From: an uncultured Methylococcaceae bacterium
GTDB lineage: Bacteria; Pseudomonadota; Gammaproteobacteria; Methylococcales; Methylomonadaceae
DNA length: 50,863 bases
Direction: 5' to 3'
Assembly (NCBI GenBank): GCA_903873165.1
Contig: CAIQNQ010000243.1
Coordinates: 1 to 50,863 of the forward strand
Shown here: piece by piece, positions 34,649 to 43,613 of the stretch
Numbering within the stretch: the stretch's first letter is position 1
How the letters are laid out: every line of letters starts with the position of its first letter
Notes under the pieces: model-generated
Database searches by the model: none
Seen by the model: only the letters and a program-made list of their open reading frames with translations
Told to the model about the DNA's origin: nothing
Made by a program: the position numbers and the translations under genes

Positions 34649-34683
34649 TTATCCCCAAAAGCTGTGGATAACTCTGTGGATTA
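34649..34683. promoter_or_regulatory. Cluster of three DnaA-box-like sites
   Basis: TTATCCCCA (34649, one mismatch), TGTGGATAA (34663, exact reverse complement of TTATCCACA) and TGTGGATTA (34675, one mismatch) lie within 35 bp, next to an AT-rich region. There is no dnaA, dnaN or gidA nearby, so this is not an obvious chromosome origin; a DnaA-titrating or plasmid-derived site is possible. Confidence 0.45.
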
Positions 34684-35049
34684 ATCTCTGTGAGCACAAC
34701 TAAATGCCTAATTTCGCTTAAATTAAGTTAGATTGTCTAATATTTGGTCTATTCTTTAATGATATTATAAATCAATGGTTTATGATAAAGTTATGATTGA
34801 TAATGCCTTTATTTTAGGGTGTTTTAGCTAAATTACATTAAGAGAACCTAAATTCATGAATTTGTGTGTAACTAATGTTTTTTTGTTGTAAGTGCTTGTT
34901 TTCTGCTTTCGCAGAAACCTAAAAATCGACTCAATAAATAGTCATTTTTTGTAAACTTCTAAGCTTCTTTTACCGATTAAAATGTTTAAGTAATTTATGT
35001 GTGATAGATTTACTCTTGATTGATTCTCTTAAATACTTTATTTAATAAT

Positions 35050-35159
35050 GACACGTCATATTATGATTTTACCGTATGTCGCTGAAACTCCGACACGCCA
35101 TATAATGATTTTACGGCGTGTGGCAAACTGCTTGAGACTTGTCACGAATAGTGCGTGAC
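35050..35159. repeat. Two 42-bp direct repeats plus an inverted repeat
   Basis: GACACGTCATATTATGATTT at 35050 and GACACGCCATATAATGATTT at 35092 begin two adjacent 42-bp units that differ at several positions. The second has ACACGCC/GGCGTGT arms. GTCACG and CGTGAC (35141-35159) form a further inverted repeat. This could be an operator region for the MNT gene or remains of a mobile element. Confidence 0.5.
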
Positions 35160-35214
35160 ATGCTTCGTTAGATTTAACTGGTGTCACTGTATTTATATTT
35201 CCTTTAAAGCGAAT

Positions 35215-35487
35215 ATGAGATTAGCAAAAGAACAAATTATAATCATTAAGCATTGCGTCGCTTTCGTTTTTGGAGAAAACGCCAAAGTCTATTTATTTGG
35301 TTCCCGAGTAGATGATACTAAAAAGGGTGGGGATATTGATTTGTATTTAGAAGTTGATGATAAACAATCAGTATTTGAGAAGAAACTCACCTTGTTATCA
35401 GAGTTACGAAAGAATTTAGGCGATCAAAAGATTGATTTGATTATTAATGATTCAGCAAAAGAAAAAGATATTTACAAGAACGATTAA
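35215..35487 (+). CDS. MNT-domain nucleotidyltransferase (HEPN/MNT antitoxin type), orphan
   Basis: A protein of about 90 residues. FGSRVDDTKKGGDIDLYLEV is the minimal nucleotidyltransferase motif GSx(10)DxD. The frame is open from 35155, but the ATG at 35215 (MRLAKEQIIIIK) gives the normal family start. Such proteins adenylylate and silence a HEPN RNase toxin. No HEPN gene is adjacent: the next gene is rnt on the other strand and upstream is non-coding. The end (IYKND) is a few residues shorter than usual, so truncation together with loss of the partner is likely. Confidence 0.75.
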   Translation: MRLAKEQIIIIKHCVAFVFGENAKVYLFGSRVDDTKKGGDIDLYLEVDDKQSVFEKKLTLLSELRKNLGDQKIDLIINDSAKEKDIYKND

Positions 35488-35493
35488 TACCTA

Positions 35494-36147
35494 TCAGATC
35501 AAGCCGCATTCTTCTAATTTCTTCCAACGATTAATGATCTTACAGAATATTTCTGCTGTCATCTCTGCATCATATAAAGCTGAGTGGGCTTTTGCATTAT
35601 CCCACTCTAGCCCAGCTGTTTGAGCAATTTTGGCTAACACAGTTTGTTGATAAGCCAATCCACCTAACGTGGCAGTATCAAAAGTACTAAAGGGATGAAA
35701 CGGACTGCGTTTTATAAGCGTGCGTTGTATCGCAGCATTTAAAAACGCAATATCAAAGGCCGGATTATGACCCACTAAAATAGCTCGCGTACAATCATTG
35801 CGTTTAACGGCGGCACGTATCGGTTTAAAGATTAAATCTAAGGCGGCTTTTTCTTCCACAGCCATTCTAAATGGGTGATAAGGATCTATGCCGTTAAACT
35901 TAAGTGCTGAGGGATCTAATTCTGCATTTTTAAATGGTACTACATGGGTGGTGTAGCGTTCGGTTATGATGAGGTCTTGCTCGGCATTGTATTCAACTAT
36001 AACAGCAGCTATTTCTAATAAGGCATGCTTTTTAGCATTAAAACCAGCGGTTTCAATATCTACAATAACGGGCAGATAGCCTCTAAAACGCTGGTTTAAC
36101 TGAAAGACAGGTGCTTCCATCTCCTGAGTTTTTAACATATTTTCCAA
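35494..36147 (-). CDS. rnt: Ribonuclease T
   Basis: A 217-residue DEDDh 3'-5' exonuclease that trims tRNA and other stable RNA ends. Asp30 and Glu32 in [12 protein letters not shown], then [11 protein letters not shown] and [14 protein letters not shown] supply the metal-binding acids and catalytic His. The basic patches and length match RNase T rather than the DnaQ epsilon subunit. It overlaps pyrC by 16 bases, a linkage seen in several gammaproteobacteria. Confidence 0.93.
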   Translation of the reverse strand: MENMLKTQEMEAPVFQLNQRFRGYLPVIVDIETAGFNAKKHALLEIAAVIVEYNAEQDLIITERYTTHVVPFKNAELDPSALKFNGIDPYHPFRMAVEEKAALDLIFKPIRAAVKRNDCTRAILVGHNPAFDIAFLNAAIQRTLIKRSPFHPFSTFDTATLGGLAYQQTVLAKIAQTAGLEWDNAKAHSALYDAEMTAEIFCKIINRWKKLEECGLI

Positions 36148-37163
36148 TTGATCTCTTCGCCGGCTTTTAATGGGGTGATGCTGATTGTGTCTTCACCATA
36201 ATAAAACGGCACTCTCCAGCTAGTTTTCGTGAGGCTTATTGTATCTGTATTTCGAGGTAAACGATAAAAATCAGCACCAAAAAAACTGGCAAAACCCTCT
36301 AATTTATCTAAGGCATTGGCTTGCTCAAAAGCGTCCGCATAAAGTTCTATGGCGGCATGAGCACTGTAACAACCCGCACAGCCGCAAGCGTTTTCTTTGG
36401 TATGGGTTAAATGCGGAGCGCTGTCAGTTCCTAAAAAGAATTTAGGGTTACCACTGGTGGCGGCTTTTACTAAAGACTGTCGATGACTTTCTCTTTTTAA
36501 AATAGGTAAGCAGTAGTAATGCGGGCGTACACCACCGGCTAATAAGGCATTACGGTTATATAAAAGATGTTGAGGGGTAATAGTTGCCGCCACGTTTGCA
36601 CCCGCCGCCAAGACAAATTCTACGGCTTCTGTTGTGGTTACATGTTCTAACACTATGCGCAAACCCGGAAATTTGTAGGTAATTTCGGTGAGAGTGCTAT
36701 CAACAAAGACCTGTTCTCTATCGAAAATATCACACGCTGGGTCGGTGACTTCCCCATGAATTAGTAATGGAATAGCATATTTTTCTAGTTCTGCTAATAA
36801 CGGGTAGATAGCGCTAATATCTGCAACACCTGAATCAGAGTTGGTGGTTGCTCCGGCAGGATAGAGTTTAAACGCGTGAATGTATTCTGATTCAGCGGCT
36901 TTTTTAATTTCTGATAGTTCAGTTTGCGCGGTTAAGTACAAAGTCATTAACGGGGTAAAACTTGACCTTAAAGGCAGAGTTTGTAAAATTTCGTCTCGAT
37001 ACGCTAAGGCTTGCGCCACTGTTGTTACGGGTGGTTTAAGGTTGGGCATGATGATGGCCCGGGCAAATTGCTTAGCCGTATGTGGTAAAACGGTCTTTAA
37101 AACGGCACCGTTTCGAACATGAATATGCCAATCATCAGGTTTTGTTATGGTTATTGTTTTCAT
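36132..37163 (-). CDS. pyrC: Dihydroorotase
   Basis: A 343-residue class II (PyrC) dihydroorotase of pyrimidine synthesis. The zinc motif DWHIHVRNG, the bridging-Lys region [24 protein letters not shown] and GTDSAPH are all present. The size is typical of the gammaproteobacterial enzyme. It is transcribed ahead of rnt with overlapping ends. Confidence 0.97.
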   Translation of the reverse strand: MKTITITKPDDWHIHVRNGAVLKTVLPHTAKQFARAIIMPNLKPPVTTVAQALAYRDEILQTLPLRSSFTPLMTLYLTAQTELSEIKKAAESEYIHAFKLYPAGATTNSDSGVADISAIYPLLAELEKYAIPLLIHGEVTDPACDIFDREQVFVDSTLTEITYKFPGLRIVLEHVTTTEAVEFVLAAGANVAATITPQHLLYNRNALLAGGVRPHYYCLPILKRESHRQSLVKAATSGNPKFFLGTDSAPHLTHTKENACGCAGCYSAHAAIELYADAFEQANALDKLEGFASFFGADFYRLPRNTDTISLTKTSWRVPFYYGEDTISITPLKAGEEINWKIC

Positions 37164-37270
37164 TGTTGGCCCTGAATCTGTAAAATAGTCGACTATTCTA
37201 TAGTAAGTACTTGGAAAAATTAAATACAGTCCTTATAGTAGTTATTATTTTTTTGTTCTCGGAGTGGTAA

Positions 37271-37540
37271 ATGCCAATATACGAATATCAATGTCAGTCT
37301 TGTGGACATGAACATGAGGCCTTACAAAAGTTAGGTGCTGACCCTATCGTTATTTGTCCTGCTTGCTCTAAGCCGGAATTAACGAAAAAAATATCAGCCG
37401 CTGGTTTTAGATTAAAAGGTAACGGCTGGTATGAAACAGATTTTAAAAGTGGTACCAAGAAAAACGTAGCGGGTGAGTCTGCCGCTAGTTCATCAAAAGC
37501 TCACAGTTGTCCTACAACCGGTGGTTGTAAAAGCCATTAA
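37271..37540 (+). CDS. FmdB-type zinc ribbon protein
   Basis: An 89-residue protein starting MPIYEYQCQSCGHEHE, the invariant FmdB-family opening. Cys8, Cys11, Cys29 and Cys32 make a zinc ribbon, followed by a Gly/Ser-rich tail ending TGGCKSH. It is often encoded just before aspS, as here (58 bases), and is a putative regulator or chaperone of unknown target. Confidence 0.92.
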   Translation: MPIYEYQCQSCGHEHEALQKLGADPIVICPACSKPELTKKISAAGFRLKGNGWYETDFKSGTKKNVAGESAASSSKAHSCPTTGGCKSH

Positions 37541-37597
37541 GCTCAGCGAAATGCGCTTCAATAATAAAACAAATTTTTAAATAAACAGGGAATATCT

Positions 37598-39391
37598 ATG
37601 CGTACTCACAAGTGCGGAGAATTAAATACACAGCAGTTAGGTGAAACTGTATCTATATGCGGTTGGGTTCATAGACGTCGTGATCATGGTGGCGTCATTT
37701 TTATTGATCTTAGAGACCGCGCCGGTTTGGTTCAAGTGGTTGTTGATCCAGATGTCGAAGCTACTTTTGCAACTGCTGAACACGTGCGAAGTGAGTACGT
37801 TTTAAGAATTACAGGTCTTGTGCGTGATCGACCTGAAGGCACAGTTAATAAAAATATGGTGTCAGGTGCTATTGAAATTTTAGCGAAAGACATTGAAGTT
37901 TTAAATGAATCAGAAACGCCACCGTTCCCGATTGAAAGCGAAATAGAAGTTAACGAAGAACTCCGTTTACGCTACCGCTATGTAGATTTGCGTCGCGTTG
38001 CGATGCAAGAAAAAATGAAAGTGCGTCGGGATGTGACGCGTATTTTAAGAAATTTCTTAGATGATAATGAGTTTTTTGAGATTGAAACACCTTATTTGAC
38101 TAAAGCGACCCCAGAAGGTGCCCGCGATTACATCGTACCGAGTCGTACCCACGAAAATTCTTTTTTTGCGTTGCCACAATCACCGCAGTTGTATAAACAA
38201 ATGTTGATGATTGCCGGTTTCGATCGCTACTATCAAGTAGTGCGTTGTTTCCGTGATGAAGATTTACGAGCGGATAGACAACCTGAATTTACGCAGCTTG
38301 ATATCGAGACTTCTTTCATGAACGAGCATGAAATCATGAACATCATGGAAGAGATGATTCGACAATTATTCGCGAAAGTGATTAATGTGGAATTAGATGC
38401 TGAATTCCCACGCATGAGTTATCAAGAAGCCATTTCTCGTTACGGTATTGATCGTCCTGATCTACGTATTCCTTTAGAGTTAGTTGATATTGCTGACGAC
38501 ATGAAGGATGTTGACTTTAAAGTATTCTCTGCACCTGCAAATGATCCTAAGGGTCGTGTGGTCGCAATGCGTGTCCCTAATGCGGGCGATTTAAGTCGTA
38601 AAGATATTGATGATTTAACTAAATACGTGAGTATTTATGGTGCAAAAGGCTTGGCGTATATCAAAGTAAATGATTTAGCCGCTGGTTTGGATGGTTTGCA
38701 ATCACCGATTGTTAAATTTGCTCCTAAAGAAGTGTGGGATAGTGTTCTAGCTAAAACGGGCGCTCAAAATGGCGATTTAATTTTCTTTGGTGCTGATAAA
38801 GCCAGTATCGTTAATGAAGCAATGGGCGCGTTACGCGTTAAGTTGGGTCATGATTTAAATATGCTACAAGGTGAATGGAAACCCGTTTGGGTGGTTGACT
38901 TCCCAATGTTTGATTGGGACGAAAAAGCCGGTCGATTTAATGCGATTCATCACCCCTTTACAGCGCCTAGTTGTTCAGTTGAAGAATTAATCGCAAATCC
39001 AGGTGCGGCATTATCACGCGCTTATGATTTAGTCTTAAACGGTACTGAAGTCGGCGGTGGTTCTATTCGTATCAACCGTACTTCTATGCAACAAACCGTG
39101 TTTGAAATTTTAGGCATTGGTGAAGATGAAGCCAGAGAGAAATTCGGCTTCTTGTTAGACGCCTTAAAATACGGTGCGCCTCCACACGGTGGTTTAGCGT
39201 TTGGTTTAGACCGTCTAGTTATGTTGATGACTGGCTCTACTTCTATTCGTGATGTGATTGCTTTCCCTAAAACTCAATCAGCTGCGTGTCCATTAGTGAG
39301 CGCTCCTGCTGTGGTCACTGATGAGCAATTAAAAGAGTTGGGTATTCGGTTAATTAAGCCAGCTGGCAAAGAAAAAGTTAAACAAGACTAA
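37598..39391 (+). CDS. aspS: Aspartate--tRNA ligase
   Basis: A 597-residue bacterial-type class II synthetase. Order: N-terminal OB-fold ([19 protein letters not shown]), catalytic core with motif 2 [18 protein letters not shown], an inserted GAD domain (about 290-410), and motif 3 [15 protein letters not shown]. It is complete. Its stop is followed by a strong GC-rich hairpin at 39408. Confidence 0.98.
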   Translation: MRTHKCGELNTQQLGETVSICGWVHRRRDHGGVIFIDLRDRAGLVQVVVDPDVEATFATAEHVRSEYVLRITGLVRDRPEGTVNKNMVSGAIEILAKDIEVLNESETPPFPIESEIEVNEELRLRYRYVDLRRVAMQEKMKVRRDVTRILRNFLDDNEFFEIETPYLTKATPEGARDYIVPSRTHENSFFALPQSPQLYKQMLMIAGFDRYYQVVRCFRDEDLRADRQPEFTQLDIETSFMNEHEIMNIMEEMIRQLFAKVINVELDAEFPRMSYQEAISRYGIDRPDLRIPLELVDIADDMKDVDFKVFSAPANDPKGRVVAMRVPNAGDLSRKDIDDLTKYVSIYGAKGLAYIKVNDLAAGLDGLQSPIVKFAPKEVWDSVLAKTGAQNGDLIFFGADKASIVNEAMGALRVKLGHDLNMLQGEWKPVWVVDFPMFDWDEKAGRFNAIHHPFTAPSCSVEELIANPGAALSRAYDLVLNGTEVGGGSIRINRTSMQQTVFEILGIGEDEAREKFGFLLDALKYGAPPHGGLAFGLDRLVMLMTGSTSIRDVIAFPKTQSAACPLVSAPAVVTDEQLKELGIRLIKPAGKEKVKQD

Positions 39392-39407
39392 GTCTACTCA
39401 TTATTGA

Positions 39408-39430
39408 GGGGCAAGCACGGTGCTTGCCCC
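39408..39430 (+). terminator. GC-rich hairpin after aspS
   Basis: GGGGCAAGCA and TGCTTGCCCC flank CGG, giving a perfect 10-bp stem. There is no T-run (GCATACCTTT follows), so it may be a weak terminator or an mRNA-end stabiliser between aspS and the DUF167 gene. Confidence 0.6.
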
Positions 39431-39448
39431 GCATACCTTTACAATACG

Positions 39449-39796
39449 ATGGCAAAAAAGGCCAAAAAAGAATCCCAAGCAAAATTATCAGCACAAGCTA
39501 AGCAAATGACGTCTTTTTTTGCTTGGGAAGAGGATGTTTTAATTCTTAATGTTTTGGGTACGCCTGCGGCTAAAATGGATGCTATAGGTAAAGTGAAGGG
39601 CACACAACTAAAAATAAGTGTCACTGCTGAACCCAAAGACGGAAAAGCAACTGATTATATGGTGCGTTTTTTGGCAAAAGAAATGGATGTAGCCGTGCGG
39701 GATATTGTGGTGGTGTTTGGTCGTGAGAATGTTAATAAACAACTGCGTATAAAAGCGCCCAAAAAATTACCTTCTGTTATCACTTCGTTAGCTTAG
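39449..39796 (+). CDS. DUF167 (YggU family) protein
   Basis: A protein of about 115 residues. VLILNVLGTPAAKMDAIGKV, LKISVTAEPKDGKATDYMVR and FLAKEMDVAVRDIVVVFGRE follow the DUF167/YggU pattern; function is unknown. The frame is open from 39404, but that part is the hairpin region, so the ATG at 39449 (MAKKAKKESQAK) is preferred. The Lys-rich N-terminal extension is longer than in most relatives. Confidence 0.85.
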   Translation: MAKKAKKESQAKLSAQAKQMTSFFAWEEDVLILNVLGTPAAKMDAIGKVKGTQLKISVTAEPKDGKATDYMVRFLAKEMDVAVRDIVVVFGRENVNKQLRIKAPKKLPSVITSLA

Positions 39797-39907
39797 CGAT
39801 ATTTTCAAATAGGTAATCTTAATGTTTATGTTTTCAATACTACAGAAATCTACGTATTACGGTCATAATATGAGTGTAATCTTTCTAAATTTTTTACTGG
39901 TAAATAA

Positions 39908-41008
39908 ATGACCTCAACACCTTTTCTTATCCAAGACTATGCCTTACTTGATGATGAAGAATGTGATGCCCGTATAATCGCGGCTAAAGCAAAATTGGGT
40001 AAACGCTGTGTGGTATTGGGACATCACTATCAACGAGATGAAGTGTTTAAACATGCTGATTATTCGGGAGACTCTTTAAAACTTTCTAGAGATGCGGCGC
40101 AATCAGAAGCTGAATATATTGTATTTTGCGGCGTGCATTTTATGGCGGAAGTGGCTGATATATTGTCGCGACCCGAGCAGATTGCTATCTTGCCTGATTT
40201 AGCGGCGGGTTGTTCAATGGCTGATATGGCCAATTTGCTTAAAGTCCAAAAATGTTGGCAGGAACTCTCTAAAATAATTGATGTAGAAAACGAAGTGACC
40301 CCTGTCACTTATATTAATTCTGCTGCTGATTTAAAAGCTTTTTGTGGTGAGCATGAGGGTATTGTATGTACCTCATCCAATGCTCAAAAAATCTTAGAAT
40401 GGAGTTTTGCTAGACGCTCAAAAGTCTTATTTTTCCCTGATCAGCATTTAGGTCGTAATACCGGTTATCGCATGGGCATTCCTTTGGAAGAAATGGTCAC
40501 TTGGGATTTTAATAAGCCACAAGGTGGTTTAACAGTAGAGCAAATTAAGAATGCTAAGATCATTCTCTGGAATGGCTATTGTTCTGTGCATCAAGTCTTT
40601 AAACCTGAACAAATTGATAACTTTTTAGAGCGTTATCCCGAAACTAAAGTCATTTCTCACCCTGAAGCTTGTTTTGAAGTCTGTGAGAAAGCGGAGTATG
40701 TGGGATCAACTGAATATATATTAAAGACAGTACGAGCAGCAGAGCCAAATACACGTTGGTTGGTCGCGACAGAGCTAAATTTAGTGAATCGTCTGCATGA
40801 AGAATGTAAAGGGCAGGGCAAGAACGTGCATTTTATGTCACCGACCTTGTGTATGTGTTCAACAATGTTCAGGACAGACCCGCAACATTTGACTTGGGTA
40901 TTAGAAAACTTGGCGGCAGGTCATGTGATTAATCGCATCATTGTGCCAGAAGAGCAGGCTAGGTTAGCTAAGTTAGCCTTAGATAATATGTTGGCTATTC
41001 ACGTTTGA
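39908..41008 (+). CDS. nadA: Quinolinate synthase
   Basis: A 366-residue [4Fe-4S] enzyme that condenses iminoaspartate with dihydroxyacetone phosphate in NAD synthesis. VVLGHHYQRDEVFKHADYSG, YINSAADLKAFCG, VCTSSNA, WNGYCSVHQVF, SHPEACFEVCEKA and MSPTLCMCSTMFRT carry conserved substrate and cluster residues. It stands alone; nadB and nadC are not in the window. Confidence 0.97.
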   Translation: MTSTPFLIQDYALLDDEECDARIIAAKAKLGKRCVVLGHHYQRDEVFKHADYSGDSLKLSRDAAQSEAEYIVFCGVHFMAEVADILSRPEQIAILPDLAAGCSMADMANLLKVQKCWQELSKIIDVENEVTPVTYINSAADLKAFCGEHEGIVCTSSNAQKILEWSFARRSKVLFFPDQHLGRNTGYRMGIPLEEMVTWDFNKPQGGLTVEQIKNAKIILWNGYCSVHQVFKPEQIDNFLERYPETKVISHPEACFEVCEKAEYVGSTEYILKTVRAAEPNTRWLVATELNLVNRLHEECKGQGKNVHFMSPTLCMCSTMFRTDPQHLTWVLENLAAGHVINRIIVPEEQARLAKLALDNMLAIHV

Positions 41009-41078
41009 GTTAGTTGGTTACTTTATCCCTTAGATTTAAACGATCTTGGGGATAAGGTAAACTAGCTAGAAGTATGGC

Positions 41079-41546
41079 TTACAATGATTTTAAAAACTCA
41101 AGTACCTCTTCAACATGGTTTTTTACTTTAACCTTACGCCATTCCTTAATAAGCACACCGTTTTTATCGATAATAAAAGTGCTGCGCTCTATGCCACGAA
41201 CTTCTTTACCATACATATTTTTCATCTTGATGACGTCAAAAAGCTGGCAGAGTTGTTCATCAGAATCTGATAATAGATCAAAGTTAAAACTTTGTTTGGT
41301 TTTGAAGTTTTCGTGACTACGCAAAGAATCCCGTGATATTCCAAATATAAGAGTATCTAATTCACTAAAAGTCTCTTTCGCGTCTCTGAAGGCTAAACCT
41401 TCTTGCGTGCATCCAGGCGTGCTATCTTTAGGGTAAAAATAAAGCACTACATTATGAGTTTTTAATTCACTCAGGCGGATAGTTTTATCACCAGTCGCTG
41501 CGATTTCGAAATCAGGTACTACATGTCCATGTGTAATTTGAGTCAT
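41079..41546 (-). CDS. bcp: Thioredoxin-dependent peroxiredoxin Bcp (PrxQ)
   Basis: A 155-residue peroxiredoxin reducing hydrogen and organic peroxides. The peroxidatic Cys46 is in YPKDSTPGCTQEG. In many Bcp proteins a resolving Cys lies five residues later; here that position is Leu, so this is a one-Cys-type member or uses a different resolving partner. It follows the gcvR-like gene by 7 bases, a linkage common in gammaproteobacteria. Confidence 0.93.
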   Translation of the reverse strand: MTQITHGHVVPDFEIAATGDKTIRLSELKTHNVVLYFYPKDSTPGCTQEGLAFRDAKETFSELDTLIFGISRDSLRSHENFKTKQSFNFDLLSDSDEQLCQLFDVIKMKNMYGKEVRGIERSTFIIDKNGVLIKEWRKVKVKNHVEEVLEFLKSL

Positions 41547-41553
41547 AATATTA

Positions 41554-42084
41554 TTAGCGTTTTATAGGTTCAAGAATAGCATCTATATTCAATTGATCGC
41601 AAAAATCTAAAAATTCTTCTCGTAAGGATAATAATCCTAGTTGGGGTGGAACTAAGATAATGAATTTTGTAGAAAATACACTGGATTGAATATACGGGGC
41701 TTGGTATGAGCTACCCGTAATTTCTTCAATCAATACTTCTCGATCAAATAAAAACGTCGTGATGGATTCAACGACACTTTCTTTATCAAGAGAAATGGTT
41801 TCTAAAGAGTAAGGGATACAATTATGCGTTTTTTCTTTATCTTTAATGTCGGGTCGAAGCGATTGAATTTTTATATCCAAGCGTTTTTCAATGTGTTCTA
41901 GCGTACTTTCAACTTTGGCTATTTGGTTCCAGTTGCCTTGGATAAGAATATAACCGGCAGCGGCATGTGAGAGTTGTGATGATCTAATTTCTACAATGTT
42001 GCAGTTGCAATCCCTTATAACAGGGAGTATTTCACCCATAAGATTGTTTAGATTATTATTTAAAACAGATATGATTAGTTGCAT
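41554..42084 (-). CDS. gcvR: GcvR-like ACT-domain regulator
   Basis: A 176-residue protein with two ACT-like halves (LIISVLNNNLNNLMGEILPV; LDKESVVESITTFLFDREVL). ACT proteins of this size encoded before bcp belong to the glycine cleavage repressor GcvR group, which in E. coli acts by binding GcvA. Residues such as SSQLSHAAAGYILIQGNW and ITGSSYQAPY support this. No gcv genes are nearby. Confidence 0.8.
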   Translation of the reverse strand: MQLIISVLNNNLNNLMGEILPVIRDCNCNIVEIRSSQLSHAAAGYILIQGNWNQIAKVESTLEHIEKRLDIKIQSLRPDIKDKEKTHNCIPYSLETISLDKESVVESITTFLFDREVLIEEITGSSYQAPYIQSSVFSTKFIILVPPQLGLLSLREEFLDFCDQLNIDAILEPIKR

Positions 42085-42230
42085 CGGCGACTTTTAATTG
42101 TATTTTTATTGATTTTAACATCATAATTACTAAAAGATTATGAACATTACACATTATCTGCTTAAAATACGATATATTTTTATTTAGTCATGTTCTTTTA
42201 TTTCCTTTTTATCATCAGAGTATTTCATAT

Positions 42231-43613
42231 ATGACCAAAAAGCCAAAATATGTAGTAAAAAATCGTTTTGCTGACAGTAAATTAGCTGAAGATGAAATTG
42301 TCTTGGCCGACTTAGCCGTTAATTTAGATGACTCGGATATTGCACCCGTTCCAATAGATCATTTTTTGGAAGATGACGATATAAATGATGATACTTTAGT
42401 TGATAGTTTGTTGGTTGATCATCAAACTCAACATTTTGATGAGAAAAAATACGCCTTAGGCGATGAAAAAGTCATTGAGGATATTAATTTAAATGATGAT
42501 TTAGAAAACTCTGCCCAGTTTAAAATTGAACCTGTTGACGATTTAGTGAGCAATGACAAACAATTAATTTATGACCCGCAGGAAGTTCAGGCTGAAAACC
42601 CAAAGCTTGAGCATGACAACAAGGTTTTAAATAAAAAAACAGTGTCTGAAGAAACAACGATTATGAGTGCAGATAATAATGAAAGTATTGACATAAAAAC
42701 ACTTGAGCCTAAACCAGAAATTCCTCCAAAATCTAAACCTGACTTACATCCTGATGACAATGCGGCGGCATTGCGTTTAATCAAAGAAACGCTGTTGGCT
42801 GATAAAGCTTTTATAACATCGGTAAGTGAAAAAACTCAACCTATTAAACCTTATATTCCACCCGTTATAAAAGTATCTAAAGGGAGTTGGCTAAATAATG
42901 TGATATTGGGGGTTATAGGACTGATCTTGCTAGGATTATCGATTAAGGTTTTTCTATTATCAGGTGATGTGTCTAAATTACAATTATTAACTGCAATACT
43001 AGAAGAAGATGTCACTCAGTTACAAGAGAAAAAAATTGTCAATAACCCTAACCCAGGTTTACCTGAATCAGCACTCCCCAATAATCAAATTGCAGTACCC
43101 AACTTACCACATCAAGCTCAAAACACCCAAACAGCACATGACTTAAAACAGGTTGCGCAAGTGTCTCCAATTGTTTTAGATAAGAAGACGACTATGCTTC
43201 CAGAAAAAAAAAGGTCTGAGTTCACAGAGAAATTAAACAAACCAGCTGAACAAAATAAAACACCTGAGCAAAATAATAAATCTTCCATTAAGCAATTGAC
43301 CAAGAAATCAAAGAGTAAACTAGTAACAACGATCAAAGATCATGAAACTAAAGTAACCACTAAAAAAGAAACAGTATTAGCCCCTTGGTCGGTCAATGTG
43401 CTTGCTTTTAAAAATGAAACTGAAGCCAAGAATAGAACTTCAAAATTAATTGCTCAAGGTATTCCCGTTAAAATTGACCCATTCCACACCAGTAAAGGTA
43501 CCTGGTATCAATTAAAAATAAATGGATTTAAGAATAGAGACAATGCCCAGTCGTATGCTAATAAATTACGAAAATCAATTAAGTTGAATAGCATTTCAGT
43601 AGTGGCTAATTAA
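42231..43613 (+). CDS. SPOR-domain inner-membrane protein
   Basis: A 460-residue protein with a long acidic cytoplasmic N-terminus (1-220), one transmembrane helix (about 224-243, LGVIGLILLGLSIKVFLL), a periplasmic Pro/Asn/Lys-rich linker and a C-terminal SPOR domain (about 383-460: WSVNVLAFKNETEAKNRTSK, GTWYQLKINGFKNRDNAQSY). SPOR domains bind denuded septal peptidoglycan, so a cell-division or envelope role is likely. Its stop overlaps the regB start, indicating co-transcription. Confidence 0.85.
   Translation: MTKKPKYVVKNRFADSKLAEDEIVLADLAVNLDDSDIAPVPIDHFLEDDDINDDTLVDSLLVDHQTQHFDEKKYALGDEKVIEDINLNDDLENSAQFKIEPVDDLVSNDKQLIYDPQEVQAENPKLEHDNKVLNKKTVSEETTIMSADNNESIDIKTLEPKPEIPPKSKPDLHPDDNAAALRLIKETLLADKAFITSVSEKTQPIKPYIPPVIKVSKGSWLNNVILGVIGLILLGLSIKVFLLSGDVSKLQLLTAILEEDVTQLQEKKIVNNPNPGLPESALPNNQIAVPNLPHQAQNTQTAHDLKQVAQVSPIVLDKKTTMLPEKKRSEFTEKLNKPAEQNKTPEQNNKSSIKQLTKKSKSKLVTTIKDHETKVTTKKETVLAPWSVNVLAFKNETEAKNRTSKLIAQGIPVKIDPFHTSKGTWYQLKINGFKNRDNAQSYANKLRKSIKLNSISVVAN

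Larger units (their letters stand above)
34612..35214. other. Gene-free AT-rich stretch of about 600 bases
   Basis: No coding sequence is supported here. The left end has three DnaA-box-like nonamers, the middle (34,720-35,040) is very AT-rich without recognisable features, and the right end has two 42-bp direct repeats and a small hairpin, all listed separately. Confidence 0.6.

Noticed and set aside
34612-35214. Chromosomal replication origin
   Set aside because: Three DnaA-like sites and AT-richness alone are too weak; no dnaA, dnaN, gidA or parAB genes are nearby.
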